64,000 nt of DNA from Bacillus sp. FJAT-45037 (GCF_002797325.1 NZ_KZ454938.1:1748267-1812266), one strand, 5' to 3'. Numbered from the stretch's first letter, positions 18,951 through 28,123 are shown. Translations and numbers: made by a program. The notes: generated by a model not told the origin, from the sequence alone.

Positions 18951-20999
18951 TTAATCGAGCTTTTCACCAGCAAGAACACCTGATTGTTCGAGATATTGTC
19001 GCAAATAGTGATAGATTGGATCTTGCCAAAAAGAAGAGTGGTTAACTAATTCTGCTGCATCTTGCCTAGCCACTTCAAGTGCCCGGTAATCATGTACGAC
19101 ATCAGCTACTTTAAAATTAGGCAAACCACTTTGTTTAGAGCCAAAGAAGTCACCCGGCCCTCTGAGTTCTAAATCTCTTTCAGACAATACAAATCCATCA
19201 TTTGTTTCAGTCATAATTCTCATTCGTTCCTTACCAACTTCAGACTTCGGATCAGCTAACAGTACACAATAAGACTGGGCTTCCCCACGCCCTACCCTTC
19301 CTCTGAGCTGATGAAGCTGACTTAGCCCAAAACGCTCGGCATCATAAATAACCATAACCGTGGCATTCGGAACATTTACACCTACTTCAACAACTGTCGT
19401 CGAGACAAGAATTTGTGTCTTATTTTGACTAAACTCCTCCATCACTTCATCTTTTTCTGAGGAATGCAATCTACCATGCATCAATCCTACTGCAAATTTC
19501 CCTTCAAAATGCTGCCGCAAAATGATGTGAACATCGATCGCATTTTGTACATCAATCTTCTCTGATTCCTCGATCAATGGACAGATGACATACGCCTGCC
19601 TTCCCGCTACAAGCTCTCGCTCCATAAAAGCTAAGACACGTTCTAACATATCGTGCTTTGCCCAATACGTTTCAATCGCCTTTCTACCCGCAGGCATCTC
19701 ATCAATGATTGAGACGTCCATATCACCAAATACTGAAATAGCTAATGTGCGGGGGATTGGTGTCGCTGTCATAAATAACACATCAGGATTTTCCCCTTTA
19801 TCACGCAAGACTCTCCGTTGCTCGACACCAAATCGATGCTGTTCATCCGTAATAACTAGCCCCAAATTGGAAAAGATCACATCTTCTTGAATCAAAGCAT
19901 GGGTTCCGACAGCGATTTTGAGTTCACCACTCGCTAAACGCTCTAAACGTTCTTTCCGTCTTTTCCCTTTGACAGAACCCGATAAAAGTTCCACTTCAAT
20001 ATCGAATGGTTCCATTAACGATTTCAAGGAAGCCACATGTTGTTCAGCGAGAATCTCTGTCGGTACCATCAGCGCAGCTTGTTTCCCGGTCATCACGACT
20101 GCATACATACACACGGCAGCAACAACTGTCTTACCCGACCCCACATCACCTTGTAGTAATCGATTCATGCGATACGCAGACTGAATATCCGTTAATATTT
20201 CTCGAACGACACGCTCTTGCGCTCCTGTTAATGGGAAAGGGAGTGAGGAAGTAAATTGTTCTACCTGTTTTTGGTCAATTCGTAATGCCACGCCTTCGGT
20301 TTGTTCTCGATTAACTTTCCGATACGCTTGCATTTTCAATTGGAAGAACAGAAATTCCTCATACACCATCCTTCTTCTCGCATGCTTTGTTGCTTCATCT
20401 TTTGATGGGTAATGCAAACGGTAAATGGCTTCTTTTTTCGATGGGAGTTTATATTTTGATAAGAAACTAGATGGAAGTGGTTCTGGAATTTGATCTGCAA
20501 ACTGTTGCAGTGCTTGGTAAATATACTTTTTTAGGGCCTTACTTGTTAATTTACCGGAGACAGAATAAATCGGAACAATCGTCTGCTCTTTTTCTACACG
20601 ACCAGGGTAACATTCACTTCCCGCGATCGTCATTCTATGTTGATCCCACTTTCCGGTTACGGTTATTTCTTCTCCGACTTGAAAGTATTTCTTTAGAAAT
20701 GCCCGATTAAAAAAAGTAACCGTAATCAGAAGTTGGTTTACTAGAACACGAACAGACATCCGATTTTTCTTCTTTCCATAGTACCTAATAGATGCCTCAC
20801 TCTGAACGGTTCCGACAATCGTTACTCGCTCATCATGTGTGACATCATGAAGATCTTTTAATTGATAATCTTCATACCGAAACGGAAAATGCTCCAATAA
20901 ATCTTGTACCGTGTAAACATTCATACCAGCCATTTGCTTCGCTGTTTCCTCACCGACACCTTTCACTTCTGAAACAGGCAGGTTCATGGCTTGATTCAT
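18951..20999 (-). CDS. recG: ATP-dependent DNA helicase RecG
   Basis: RecG remodels stalled replication forks and branched DNA. The 682 residues equal the B. subtilis length. The N-terminal wedge domain has an OB fold (about 60-150). Helicase motifs are GDVGSGKTVVAA (I), DEQHRFG (II), TATPIPRTL (III), VVEVGVNVPNA (V) and QLRGRVGRG (VI). The start overlaps the sdaAA stop (ATGA), so it is translationally coupled to the serine dehydratase genes. Confidence 0.98.
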   Translation of the reverse strand: MNQAMNLPVSEVKGVGEETAKQMAGMNVYTVQDLLEHFPFRYEDYQLKDLHDVTHDERVTIVGTVQSEASIRYYGKKKNRMSVRVLVNQLLITVTFFNRAFLKKYFQVGEEITVTGKWDQHRMTIAGSECYPGRVEKEQTIVPIYSVSGKLTSKALKKYIYQALQQFADQIPEPLPSSFLSKYKLPSKKEAIYRLHYPSKDEATKHARRRMVYEEFLFFQLKMQAYRKVNREQTEGVALRIDQKQVEQFTSSLPFPLTGAQERVVREILTDIQSAYRMNRLLQGDVGSGKTVVAAVCMYAVVMTGKQAALMVPTEILAEQHVASLKSLMEPFDIEVELLSGSVKGKRRKERLERLASGELKIAVGTHALIQEDVIFSNLGLVITDEQHRFGVEQRRVLRDKGENPDVLFMTATPIPRTLAISVFGDMDVSIIDEMPAGRKAIETYWAKHDMLERVLAFMERELVAGRQAYVICPLIEESEKIDVQNAIDVHIILRQHFEGKFAVGLMHGRLHSSEKDEVMEEFSQNKTQILVSTTVVEVGVNVPNATVMVIYDAERFGLSQLHQLRGRVGRGEAQSYCVLLADPKSEVGKERMRIMTETNDGFVLSERDLELRGPGDFFGSKQSGLPNFKVADVVHDYRALEVARQDAAELVNHSSFWQDPIYHYLRQYLEQSGVLAGEKLD

Positions 21000-21883
21000 T
21001 TTTTATCAAGCGAGACACCAAAGATTTTCGCTTCTAGTTCTCGTGCAGTTGGCGTCGCCGCTAATCCACCTTGCGCAGTTTCCCGAAGAGCTTCAGGCAT
21101 GGTTTGCCCAATTTTATACATCGCATCAATCACTTCATCACATGGAATGCGACTTGTAATGCCCGCTAAGGCCATATCTGCTGCAACAATAGCATTCGAT
21201 GCACCCATTGCATTTCTCTTCACACAAGGCACCTCAACTAAGCCAGCTACAGGGTCACAGACGAGACCCAGCATATTTTTAAGAGCAATTGCCATGGCTT
21301 CAGCTGATTGACTTGGTGTCCCTCCGGCAAGTTCTACTAAGGCTGCAGCAGCCATCCCTGTTGCTGAGCCAACTTCCGCTTGACACCCTCCAGCTGCACC
21401 AGAAATAGAAGCATTGTTAGCCACAACAAATCCACATGCACCAGCTACAAACAAATACCCAATCATCTCTTCCTCTGATGGATTAAGCTTGTTCTTCATT
21501 CCAAATAGTACACCTGGGACTACGCCTGCTGCACCCGCTGTTGGGGTGGCACAAATCGTTCCCATTGCAGCATTAACTTCATTCGTCGCTACGGCTTTAC
21601 TCACGGAATCTAATAAAACTTCACTTGATAGGTATTGCCTTTTTTTAATGTATTCTTGAAGCTTAACGGCATCGCCTCCTGTTAAACCAGATACAGAGCG
21701 AACATCCTCTGTAATTCCACGTTCAACTGCCGCTGCCATGACTTTTAAGTTTTCTTTCATTTGATTGATGATAATTTCTCTAGATTTGCCACTCACTTCA
21801 ACTTCTTGACGAATCATTACTTCTGATAAACGAATCCCTTGTGATTCCGCTAACTCAACAAGTTCTGCTATATTTCGAAACAT
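20996..21883 (-). CDS. sdaAA: L-serine dehydratase, alpha subunit
   Basis: This is the catalytic subunit of the iron-sulfur L-serine dehydratase, turning serine into pyruvate and ammonia. The 295 residues contain the cysteines expected to hold the [4Fe-4S] cluster: ICATPTAGAAG, GGCQAEVGSATGM and LVCDPVAGLVEVPC. GASNAIVAADMAL follows. It comes 27 bases after sdaAB, which supplies the regulatory half. The two-subunit form is the Firmicutes arrangement. Confidence 0.97.
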   Translation of the reverse strand: MFRNIAELVELAESQGIRLSEVMIRQEVEVSGKSREIIINQMKENLKVMAAAVERGITEDVRSVSGLTGGDAVKLQEYIKKRQYLSSEVLLDSVSKAVATNEVNAAMGTICATPTAGAAGVVPGVLFGMKNKLNPSEEEMIGYLFVAGACGFVVANNASISGAAGGCQAEVGSATGMAAAALVELAGGTPSQSAEAMAIALKNMLGLVCDPVAGLVEVPCVKRNAMGASNAIVAADMALAGITSRIPCDEVIDAMYKIGQTMPEALRETAQGGLAATPTARELEAKIFGVSLDKK

Positions 21884-21910
21884 GATATATCCTCCTTCTT
21901 CACTCTAAAA

Positions 21911-22573
21911 CTAGTCATGGATCTTTGTTACTTTCACAATATTCGGCAAAGCCTCAAGCTCTCTCAATAGCGCATTTTCTACATTTTGATCGACCTCAAT
22001 CACCATCAAAGCCTCTTTCCCTTTTTCTTTACGGGAAACTTCCATATGACCAATATTAATTTCATGTTTAGCTAACACATTAGAAACACCAGCAATGACC
22101 CCGTAACGATCATTATGAACCACCAAAATAGCTGGATGATTTCCTGATAAGCGAAGGCTAAAACCATTTAATTCAACAATCTCAATCTTTCCTCCACCAA
22201 TTGAAATCCCAACAAGCTCAATCTGAATGTCACCTTTTGATAAGACAACTTTTGCGGTGTTAGGATGATCCGTCAAAGCTTCTTCCTCATAAAAATGAAC
22301 CTCTAAGTTTTGATCTTTGGCAATTGACAGCGCATTCGTAATTCTAGAATCAAATGTATCAAAGTCAAGGATTCCTCCAACAATAGCTACATCTGTTCCA
22401 TGCCCACGATATGTTTTGGCAAACGAACCATACAAATAAATATCCGCTCTATCTGGCAACTCAGAGAATAATGTTCTCGCGACTCGACCGATTCTCGCAG
22501 CCCCCGCTGTATGTGAACTAGATGGACCAATCATAACAGGACCAATAATGTCAAAAACTGTACGATACTTCAT
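21911..22573 (-). CDS. sdaAB: L-serine dehydratase, beta subunit
   Basis: The smaller subunit of L-serine dehydratase. It has the signature DIIGPVMIGPSSSHTAGAAR near the N-terminus and a C-terminal ACT domain (about residues 145-220, DRYGVIAGVSNVLAKHEINI). From the ATG at 22573 (after GGAGGG) it has 220 residues, as in B. subtilis; an upstream in-frame start lies inside the ribosome site. A terminator separates it from the degV gene before it. Confidence 0.97.
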   Translation of the reverse strand: MKYRTVFDIIGPVMIGPSSSHTAGAARIGRVARTLFSELPDRADIYLYGSFAKTYRGHGTDVAIVGGILDFDTFDSRITNALSIAKDQNLEVHFYEEEALTDHPNTAKVVLSKGDIQIELVGISIGGGKIEIVELNGFSLRLSGNHPAILVVHNDRYGVIAGVSNVLAKHEINIGHMEVSRKEKGKEALMVIEVDQNVENALLRELEALPNIVKVTKIHD

Positions 22574-22629
22574 TCTCATTCCCTCCACACAAGTACTTGT
22601 TGAATTTTTTCTTTTGCCTATGAACGAAA

Positions 22630-22667
22630 AAATATCCCTACCTAACTAATAGTAGGTAGGAATATCC
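22630..22667 (-). terminator. Terminator after the degV/fakB gene
   Basis: Minus-strand stem ATATTCCTACCTA with TTAGGTAGGGATAT followed by TTTTTTC. It lies between the degV-type gene and sdaAB, making sdaAB-sdaAA-recG a probable separate unit. Confidence 0.85.
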
Positions 22668-22673
22668 ATTTGT

Positions 22674-23534
22674 TTATTCTGCTTTTGTCACAGACAAAGC
22701 CACAGTACCCGGACCAACATGCGCTCCAATTACCGCGCCAATATCTGTCAAAACGTATGAAACTACATTAAATTCAACCTTCATCCGCTCCATTAATTCT
22801 GCAGCTAATTGGTCATTTACAGCATGTGACACACCAATATGAATACGGTCCTTGCCATACTGTTCTGTTAATGCGTCCATGATGCGATTAATCGCTTTTT
22901 TCTGTCCACGAACTTTTTCATATGGACAAACTTCACCTTCCTCTGTCAAAGAGAGAATAGGTTTTATTTTCAGTAAAGAACCAATCATCGCAGAAGCTTT
23001 CCCAATACGCCCGTTCTTTTGTAGAAACTCCAATGTATCTACTAAGAAGTAAACCGTTGTTTCCTTCAATAAAGCATCCAAACGCTCTAAACATTGTTCA
23101 AGACTCCGACCTTCTTGAACCATGTTCGCTACTTCGACAACAATAATACCAATTGCATAAGACGCACGCTTGGAATCAATGACATGGATTCTCTCCGATT
23201 CTTCAAGTGACTGTTTAGCAATCATTGCCGCTTGGTATGTACCACTCATTTTAGACGAGAGATGAATAGAGAGAATGATCACATCTTCCTCGTTTAACAA
23301 GTCCCGATAAAGCTCTTCAAACTGATAAGGTGTTGGCTGAGACGTCGATGGAATCGTATCTTCATTGGAAATCTTCTCATAAAATTGTTTAGACGTTAGT
23401 GTCACACCATCTTGGTAGACTTCATCCTCTGAGAAGATAACGTTTAAAGGAATCATCGTAATGCCTAATTGATCAGCTAGTTCCTGTGGAATATCAGATG
23501 TACTATCTGTTACTACTTTTATTTTTGTCAACAC
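22674..23534 (-). CDS. DegV family fatty-acid-binding protein (FakB-like)
   Basis: DegV proteins bind a single fatty acid; FakB members present it to FakA for phosphorylation. The 286 residues carry VTDSTSDIPQEL at 8-19, TSQPTPYQFEE, the SSKMSGTYQAA helix and HVGPGTVALSV near the C-terminus, all family features. The gene starts with GTG (or the next codon TTG) after GGGGAG and lies only 23 bases past fakA, which points to a FakB role. B. subtilis has no degV gene at this point in the chromosome. The acyl preference cannot be read from the sequence. Confidence 0.93.
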   Translation of the reverse strand: MLTKIKVVTDSTSDIPQELADQLGITMIPLNVIFSEDEVYQDGVTLTSKQFYEKISNEDTIPSTSQPTPYQFEELYRDLLNEEDVIILSIHLSSKMSGTYQAAMIAKQSLEESERIHVIDSKRASYAIGIIVVEVANMVQEGRSLEQCLERLDALLKETTVYFLVDTLEFLQKNGRIGKASAMIGSLLKIKPILSLTEEGEVCPYEKVRGQKKAINRIMDALTEQYGKDRIHIGVSHAVNDQLAAELMERMKVEFNVVSYVLTDIGAVIGAHVGPGTVALSVTKAE

Positions 23535-23557
23535 AATCGCTCCCCGTAACTTACACG

Positions 23558-25243
23558 TTATTCAACTGAGAAGATATACGAATATAAAGGTTGATGACCA
23601 AGTTGGATATCAATCTCTACCTCAGGGTACGCCTCTTCAATGAATGATACGAGTTGCTTCGTTTGTTGCTCCGTAGCATCTTCTCCTTGTAAGATTGTTA
23701 TAATCTCACTGTCCTCATCCATTAGAGTGTTCAATAATTCTTTTGTAACCTCGACCATGTCTTTTCCTGAGCTTACTATCTTCTTCTCAGCAATTCCCAT
23801 GAAATCGTCTTTTTTAATATCAACGCCATCAATACTCGTATCTCGGACTGCAAACGTAACTTGCCCTGTTTTCACTAAAGCCATAGCTTCTTTCATCGAA
23901 TCAGCATTGACGGATAATTCTTCTGTTGGGTTAAACGACAATAGAGCTGCGAGTCCTTGAGGTACCGTTTTTGACGGAACAACAACCGCATCTGCTTCTA
24001 CAACTTGAGCAGCTTGTTCAGCAGCCATAATGATGTTTCCATTGTTTGGTAAGATGATGACTTTTTTCGCATTAGCATCTTCAATTGCCTTCACGATATC
24101 CTCTGTACTTGGGTTCATTGTTTGGCCACCTTGAATCACTTTGCTAGCACCCAAACCTTCAAATAACTTCGCAATACCACTTCCCATTGATACAGTGATA
24201 ATCGCATATTCACTTTTTTCTTTTGTTGCTGTCGCTATGGTTTGTTCTTCACCGTAAAATGCCTTTGTTTCATCTAACAAATGAGTGTGTTGTTCACGCA
24301 TGTTCTCAATCTTAACATTAATGAGTTGACCAAACCGTTGAGCTTTTGTTAGAACTTCTCCTGGCTCTTCAGCATGAATATGAACTTTCAAAAGATCTTC
24401 ATCCGAGACCACTAGAAGAGAATCTCCACATTCATTTAACTCATTACGAAATGCAGACTCGTCAAATGGGGTCGCCGCCAACTTGTCCTCATCAAAGCGA
24501 ACCATTACTTCTGTACAATAACCAAATTCAATATCCTCTGTCGACATATGGCTTTGTGCATTGTGATGTTGAATTTTAACAAGGTCGTCCATATGCGGTT
24601 GCTCTGGCAATGAATCAGACAATTCCTCGCCCTTTAACACCGCTAGGAATCCTTCATAAATGTAAACAAGGCCTTGTCCACCAGAATCCACCACACCGAC
24701 TTCTTTTAAGACTGGTAGCAAATCAGGCGTGCGTTTTAAAGAGGCTTTAGCTTCTTTTAAGACTTCTTCCATTAATGCAACGACATCTTTTTCATGCTTT
24801 GCTACTTTCACAGCATGTCTAGCAGCATCTTTAGCAACCGTTAAGATTGTTCCTTCAACAGGCTTCATAACGGCTTTATAAGCTGTTTCTACCCCATGCT
24901 CTAATGCTTTAGCGAGATCTTCAGCCTGAATGGAACCTTTTCCTTCGATATCTTTTGAGAATCCGCGGAATAGTTGAGACAATATTACCCCTGAGTTTCC
25001 TCGCGCTCCCATTAGGAGCCCCTTTGCAAAAGAGGCAGCAACCTTACCTGCATTATCACTTACTTGTGCTTTAACTTCCTTCACACCAGATGTAATGGAT
25101 AAATTCATATTCGTACCCGTATCACCATCTGGAACTGGAAAGACATTTAGTGAATCCACAATCTTAACATGTTTTGATAAATTAACTGCCCCTTCAACAA
25201 ACATGTGGGCAAGTTTTTTTCCTTCGATCATATTAACTGACAC
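23558..25243 (-). CDS. fakA: Fatty acid kinase catalytic subunit FakA (YloV)
   Basis: FakA phosphorylates FakB-bound fatty acids to acyl-phosphate. The N-terminal DhaL-type kinase domain (about 1-200) contains NVFPVPDGDTGTNMNLS and GARGNSGVILSQLF. The middle domain (about 225-310) has EFGYCTEVM and DLLKVHIHAEEPGEVL. The C-terminal DegV-like domain has GGQTMNPSTEDI and ILPNNGNIIMAAEQAA. The start is GTG at 25243, eight bases after AGGAGG, giving 561 residues. It follows yloU and precedes the DegV partner. Confidence 0.96.
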   Translation of the reverse strand: MSVNMIEGKKLAHMFVEGAVNLSKHVKIVDSLNVFPVPDGDTGTNMNLSITSGVKEVKAQVSDNAGKVAASFAKGLLMGARGNSGVILSQLFRGFSKDIEGKGSIQAEDLAKALEHGVETAYKAVMKPVEGTILTVAKDAARHAVKVAKHEKDVVALMEEVLKEAKASLKRTPDLLPVLKEVGVVDSGGQGLVYIYEGFLAVLKGEELSDSLPEQPHMDDLVKIQHHNAQSHMSTEDIEFGYCTEVMVRFDEDKLAATPFDESAFRNELNECGDSLLVVSDEDLLKVHIHAEEPGEVLTKAQRFGQLINVKIENMREQHTHLLDETKAFYGEEQTIATATKEKSEYAIITVSMGSGIAKLFEGLGASKVIQGGQTMNPSTEDIVKAIEDANAKKVIILPNNGNIIMAAEQAAQVVEADAVVVPSKTVPQGLAALLSFNPTEELSVNADSMKEAMALVKTGQVTFAVRDTSIDGVDIKKDDFMGIAEKKIVSSGKDMVEVTKELLNTLMDEDSEIITILQGEDATEQQTKQLVSFIEEAYPEVEIDIQLGHQPLYSYIFSVE

Positions 25244-25266
25244 TACAAGTTCCTCCTAACTACACC

Positions 25267-25629
25267 TTACGGATTCGTAACGCGGACGCCTTGAACAAAA
25301 ATATTCACGGAATCAACATCTAACCCTAACATTTGTTCTAATTGATACTTTACTTTAGTCTGTACGTTGTATGCCACTTCTGATATCTTTGTTCCATAGC
25401 TCACAATGATATACATATCAATATGTATGCGATCCTCATCTTCACGGATGACAACACCACGACGAAAATTTTCTTTTCCTAACAAATCAGATAAGCCATC
25501 TTTAATTTGCTTTTGCGAGGCCATGCCAATAATTCCGTAACAATCAACAGCCGCTCCACCAACGATCGTTGCTACTACATCTTTAGAAACATCGATAACA
25601 CCTAGCTGGGTTTTCATTTCAATGGACAT
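25267..25629 (-). CDS. yloU: Asp23/Gls24 family protein YloU
   Basis: A 120-residue Asp23-family protein, usually encoded before fakA. Its body contains GVIDVSKDVVATIVGGAAVDCYGIIGM and the repeating hydrophobic pattern IHIDMYIIVSYGTKISEVAYNVQ. It is soluble, with one cysteine. Family members localise to the cell envelope or are linked to alkaline stress, but the role of YloU itself is uncertain. The gene is divergent from rpmB across a 225-base gap. Confidence 0.93.
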   Translation of the reverse strand: MSIEMKTQLGVIDVSKDVVATIVGGAAVDCYGIIGMASQKQIKDGLSDLLGKENFRRGVVIREDEDRIHIDMYIIVSYGTKISEVAYNVQTKVKYQLEQMLGLDVDSVNIFVQGVRVTNP

Positions 25630-25773
25630 GAATGATTCCTCCTTCTCGAATTCAAGACTTCGGTCATTATCGTCATTTTACTATATTCAAAAGGTTTTTA
25701 AAAGCTGTTTCGAAAACTGAGCCTTTTTATAGGGTGTCAAGTGAGTTTACTTGATAAACTTTCCTTTATTCTA

Positions 25774-25802
25774 TTGCAATCAAATAGGCGCTGTGCTACT
25801 AT
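25774..25802 (+). promoter_or_regulatory. rpmB promoter (sigma-A type)
   Basis: Plus strand -35 TTGCAA (25774-25779), a 17-base spacer and -10 TACTAT (25797-25802), about 50 bases before the rpmB start. Confidence 0.78.
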
Positions 25803-25854
25803 AGTCAAGTATGATTTCTGTAGTCATCGTTAATGTAATAAGGAGGTGCAGGTC

Positions 25855-26043
25855 ATGGCTCGTAAATGTGTAATTACTGGAAAACAAGCTAGAAGCGGCA
25901 ACAAGCGTTCTCACGCATTGAATAAAACAAAACGCCGTTGGGGTGTTAACGTTCAAAAGGTTCGTATTTTAGTAGATGGTAAGCCTAAGCGTGTATACGT
26001 ATCTACTCGCGCACTAAAATCTGGTAAAGTAGAACGCGTTTAA
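25855..26043 (+). CDS. rpmB: Ribosomal protein bL28
   Basis: L28 of the large subunit, 62 residues, the B. subtilis length. It begins [21 protein letters not shown] and continues [14 protein letters not shown]. The zinc-binding cysteines found in some L28 proteins are absent apart from Cys5. The start at 25855 follows AAGGAGGTG; an upstream in-frame ATG lies within the ribosome site. It is one of four plus-strand features here and shares a terminator with spoVM. Confidence 0.98.
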   Translation: MARKCVITGKQARSGNKRSHALNKTKRRWGVNVQKVRILVDGKPKRVYVSTRALKSGKVERV

Positions 26044-26059
26044 TTCTATTTGATCCATA

Positions 26060-26091
26060 CAAAAAAGCACCGTGCTTACGGTGCTTTTTTG
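26060..26091. terminator. Bidirectional terminator between rpmB and spoVM
   Basis: AAAAAAGCACCG and CGGTGCTTTTTT form a 12-base-pair stem around a short TGCTTA loop. It ends with a U-run on either strand, between the converging rpmB and spoVM stops. Confidence 0.92.
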
Positions 26092-26094
26092 CGT

Positions 26095-26175
26095 TCACCC
26101 CTTTTTGAATGAGTTCAGCATCGCCCTTACAAATCCACCTAAAAATTTGGGCAGTTTGATCGTGTAAAATCTCAT
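26095..26175 (-). CDS. spoVM: Stage V sporulation peptide SpoVM
   Basis: SpoVM is a 26-residue amphipathic peptide that recognises the curved forespore membrane and anchors the SpoIVA spore coat base. The minus strand from the ATG at 26175 encodes MRFYTIKLPKFLGG followed by FVRAMLNSFKKG and a TGA stop, nearly identical to the B. subtilis peptide. Pro9, which bends the helix, is present. A strong GAGGAGGAG ribosome site lies just upstream. Its place beside rpmB is conserved in Bacillus. This shows that the organism forms endospores or descends from one that did. Confidence 0.96.
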   Translation of the reverse strand: MRFYTIKLPKFLGGFVRAMLNSFKKG

Positions 26176-26538
26176 AGCTCCTCCTCCTCAACGTGAATCA
26201 ACACGGAGATAATGATAAAGAAACTCAGCTCACAGCTACAGATAGCGCGTAGCGAAGTTGCCTTTATCCTTTCATAATAAAATGAGTAAAAATAATAAAG
26301 AAAGGATAAAAACAAAGAATCATTTCTACTAGTATATTCATCAGCAACGAACTATTCCTCTTTTTTATTGACCCCTTCTTAAAAAGTTGATTCAGTATGC
26401 AACCTTGTCTTTCTAGTCTTATACATATGCCAGACCCTTGTAGATATGTCAGTTTACTTAAGGGAAAGCGACGATTGCCCTACACAATATAATACTACAT
26501 ATATGCAATAACTTAGTCTGTCGTTCCTAAAACCTTCT
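26176..26538. other. AT-rich spacer between spoVM and rpe
   Basis: About 360 bases with no gene that I can support. B. subtilis has thiN (yloS) here, and I see no remnant of it. The stretch must hold the spoVM promoter; a sigma-E site is expected but I could not identify one with proper spacing. It contains an 11-base inverted repeat described separately. Confidence 0.6.
26263..26310. repeat. Inverted repeat upstream of spoVM
   Basis: TTTATCCTTTC (26263-26273) and its exact reverse complement GAAAGGATAAA (26300-26310) are separated by 26 AT-rich bases, about 90 bases before spoVM. Function is unknown. Confidence 0.6.
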
Positions 26539-26540
26539 TT

Positions 26541-26583
26541 GACAAAAAAAGAAGCAACATGGTCGTATCGACCAACGTTGCTC
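26541..26583 (-). terminator. Terminator after rpe
   Basis: Minus-strand stem GGAGCAACGTTGGTCG with CGACCATGTTGCTTC followed by TTTTTTT. It ends the prpC-prkC-rsgA-rpe group. Confidence 0.9.
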
Positions 26584-26594
26584 CTTAACCAAAC

Positions 26595-27239
26595 TCATCC
26601 TCTAATGGCAGCAATGGCTGCTTTACGATCTTCTTTATTGTAAATCGCTGATCCTGCAACCAATACATTGGCTCCGGCCTCTACACATTGTCTTGCGGTA
26701 TCTGGATTAACTCCACCATCTACTTCAATTTCTATCTTATATCCGTGTTTTTTAATATATGTAGCTGCTTCTTTGATCTTCGGTAAAACAGACGGAATAA
26801 AGGATTGCCCGCCAAATCCTGGATTCACAGTCATAAACAAGATCATATCTAAATCTTGGACAATTGGTTTAATTGTTTCAAAAGACGTCGCAGGGTTTAA
26901 AACCACACCGGCTTTTAGTCCCTGTTCTTTAATAAGGTGAATAGTGCGGTGAAGATGCGAGCAAGCTTCCACATGTACGGTGATAATATCTGCTCCTGCA
27001 CGAGCAAATTGCTCAATGTATTGATCAGGATTCTGAATCATTAAATGCACATCTAGAGGTAAATTTGTAATTGGTTTAATTGCTTCAACTATAAGGGGGC
27101 CAATCGTAATGTTAGGGACAAAATGTCCATCCATCACATCCACATGAATATAGTCTGCTCCCCCTTCTTCTACTTCTTTAATATCTGCTCCCAGTGTTGC
27201 AAAGTTAGCTGATAGGATGGACGGTGCGATTTTTATCAT
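26595..27239 (-). CDS. rpe: Ribulose-phosphate 3-epimerase
   Basis: Rpe interconverts ribulose-5-phosphate and xylulose-5-phosphate in the pentose phosphate pathway. The 214-residue TIM barrel has APSILSANFATLG, the metal-binding HVDVMDGHFVPNIT and HLMI, MTVNPGFGGQ and EVDGGVN. GGAGG of the ribosome site lies just before the rsgA stop, which is three bases from the rpe start, so the two genes are tightly linked. Confidence 0.98.
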   Translation of the reverse strand: MIKIAPSILSANFATLGADIKEVEEGGADYIHVDVMDGHFVPNITIGPLIVEAIKPITNLPLDVHLMIQNPDQYIEQFARAGADIITVHVEACSHLHRTIHLIKEQGLKAGVVLNPATSFETIKPIVQDLDMILFMTVNPGFGGQSFIPSVLPKIKEAATYIKKHGYKIEIEVDGGVNPDTARQCVEAGANVLVAGSAIYNKEDRKAAIAAIRG

Positions 27240-27241
27240 TG

Positions 27242-28123
27242 TTAGTACCTCCGTTTTTGATTCTTAATTTCATCAAGAAATTGCAAATAATGATCATATC
27301 GATGTTGAATAATCTCACCTTGGTCTAGTGCATCTTTTACTGCACATTTTGGTTCAGAAGTATGAGTGCAGCCTCTAAACTTGCAATACTCGTGACGTCG
27401 AGCCATTTCTGGAAAATAGCTTGATAGTTCTTCATGCTCCATCTCAATAAAGTCTAAGGAGCTAAATCCAGGTGTATCCGCAATAAGGCCCGTACCAATT
27501 GGTAGCAACTCTACATGCCTAGTCGTATGTTTCCCCCGCCCTAAATGCGTTGAAATTTCGTTTGTTTCTATAGCTAGTTCAGGCTTTAATACATTTAGTA
27601 GTGAAGATTTCCCTACGCCTGATTGACCTGCAACGACGGTAATCTTATTCCCAGTATGTGTTAAAACCTCGTCAATACCGCCATCGATTGTCGTAGATGT
27701 TATTAATACTTGATAGCCGATCTCTTCGTATTGTGCTTTATAGTCAACAATCGCTTGATAATCAGCTTCTGTCAATAGATCTGCCTTAGATATAACAATG
27801 AGAGGTTCAATTTTATTTGCTTCAATATGTACTAGAAAACGATCTAGTAATAGAGTACTAAAATCAGGTTCTTTTGCTGAGAACACAAGCAAAGCTTGAT
27901 CCACATTGGCAATTGGTGGCCTAATTAATTCATTTTTTCTTTCGAATACATCTAAGACGTATCCATCTGTGCGATTTTCTGCTTCAAACTCTACACGGTC
28001 TCCGACAAGTGGTTTAATCTTTCGTTTTCTGAAATTCCCTCGACCGCGACATTGAAACAAGCCGTCTTCGTTTTGTACATAATAGAAACCACTTAAAGCT
28101 TTTACAATCAACCCTATCGCCAT
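27242..28123 (-). CDS. rsgA: Ribosome small subunit GTPase RsgA (CpgA, YloQ)
   Basis: RsgA is a permuted GTPase that checks late 30S maturation. It has an N-terminal OB fold (to about residue 65), then ISKADLL (G4) before AGQSGVGKSSLLN (G1), HTTRHVELL (G2) and ADTPGFSS (G3), ending with a zinc knuckle of the CKFRGCTHTSEPKCAV type. The ATG at 28123 after GAGGAGG gives 293 residues. A terminator lies between it and prkC. Confidence 0.97.
   Translation of the reverse strand: MAIGLIVKALSGFYYVQNEDGLFQCRGRGNFRKRKIKPLVGDRVEFEAENRTDGYVLDVFERKNELIRPPIANVDQALLVFSAKEPDFSTLLLDRFLVHIEANKIEPLIVISKADLLTEADYQAIVDYKAQYEEIGYQVLITSTTIDGGIDEVLTHTGNKITVVAGQSGVGKSSLLNVLKPELAIETNEISTHLGRGKHTTRHVELLPIGTGLIADTPGFSSLDFIEMEHEELSSYFPEMARRHEYCKFRGCTHTSEPKCAVKDALDQGEIIQHRYDHYLQFLDEIKNQKRRY

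Noticed and set aside
26003-26191. A 62-codon minus-strand open frame over the rpmB-spoVM region
   Set aside because: It runs in another frame through spoVM and the end of rpmB, has no family resemblance and crosses the bidirectional terminator. The 26-codon spoVM frame explains the same ribosome site.
26176-26420. Sigma-E promoter for spoVM
   Set aside because: A CATACT-like -10 occurs near 26400 but without a matching -35 at the right distance, so no site is claimed.
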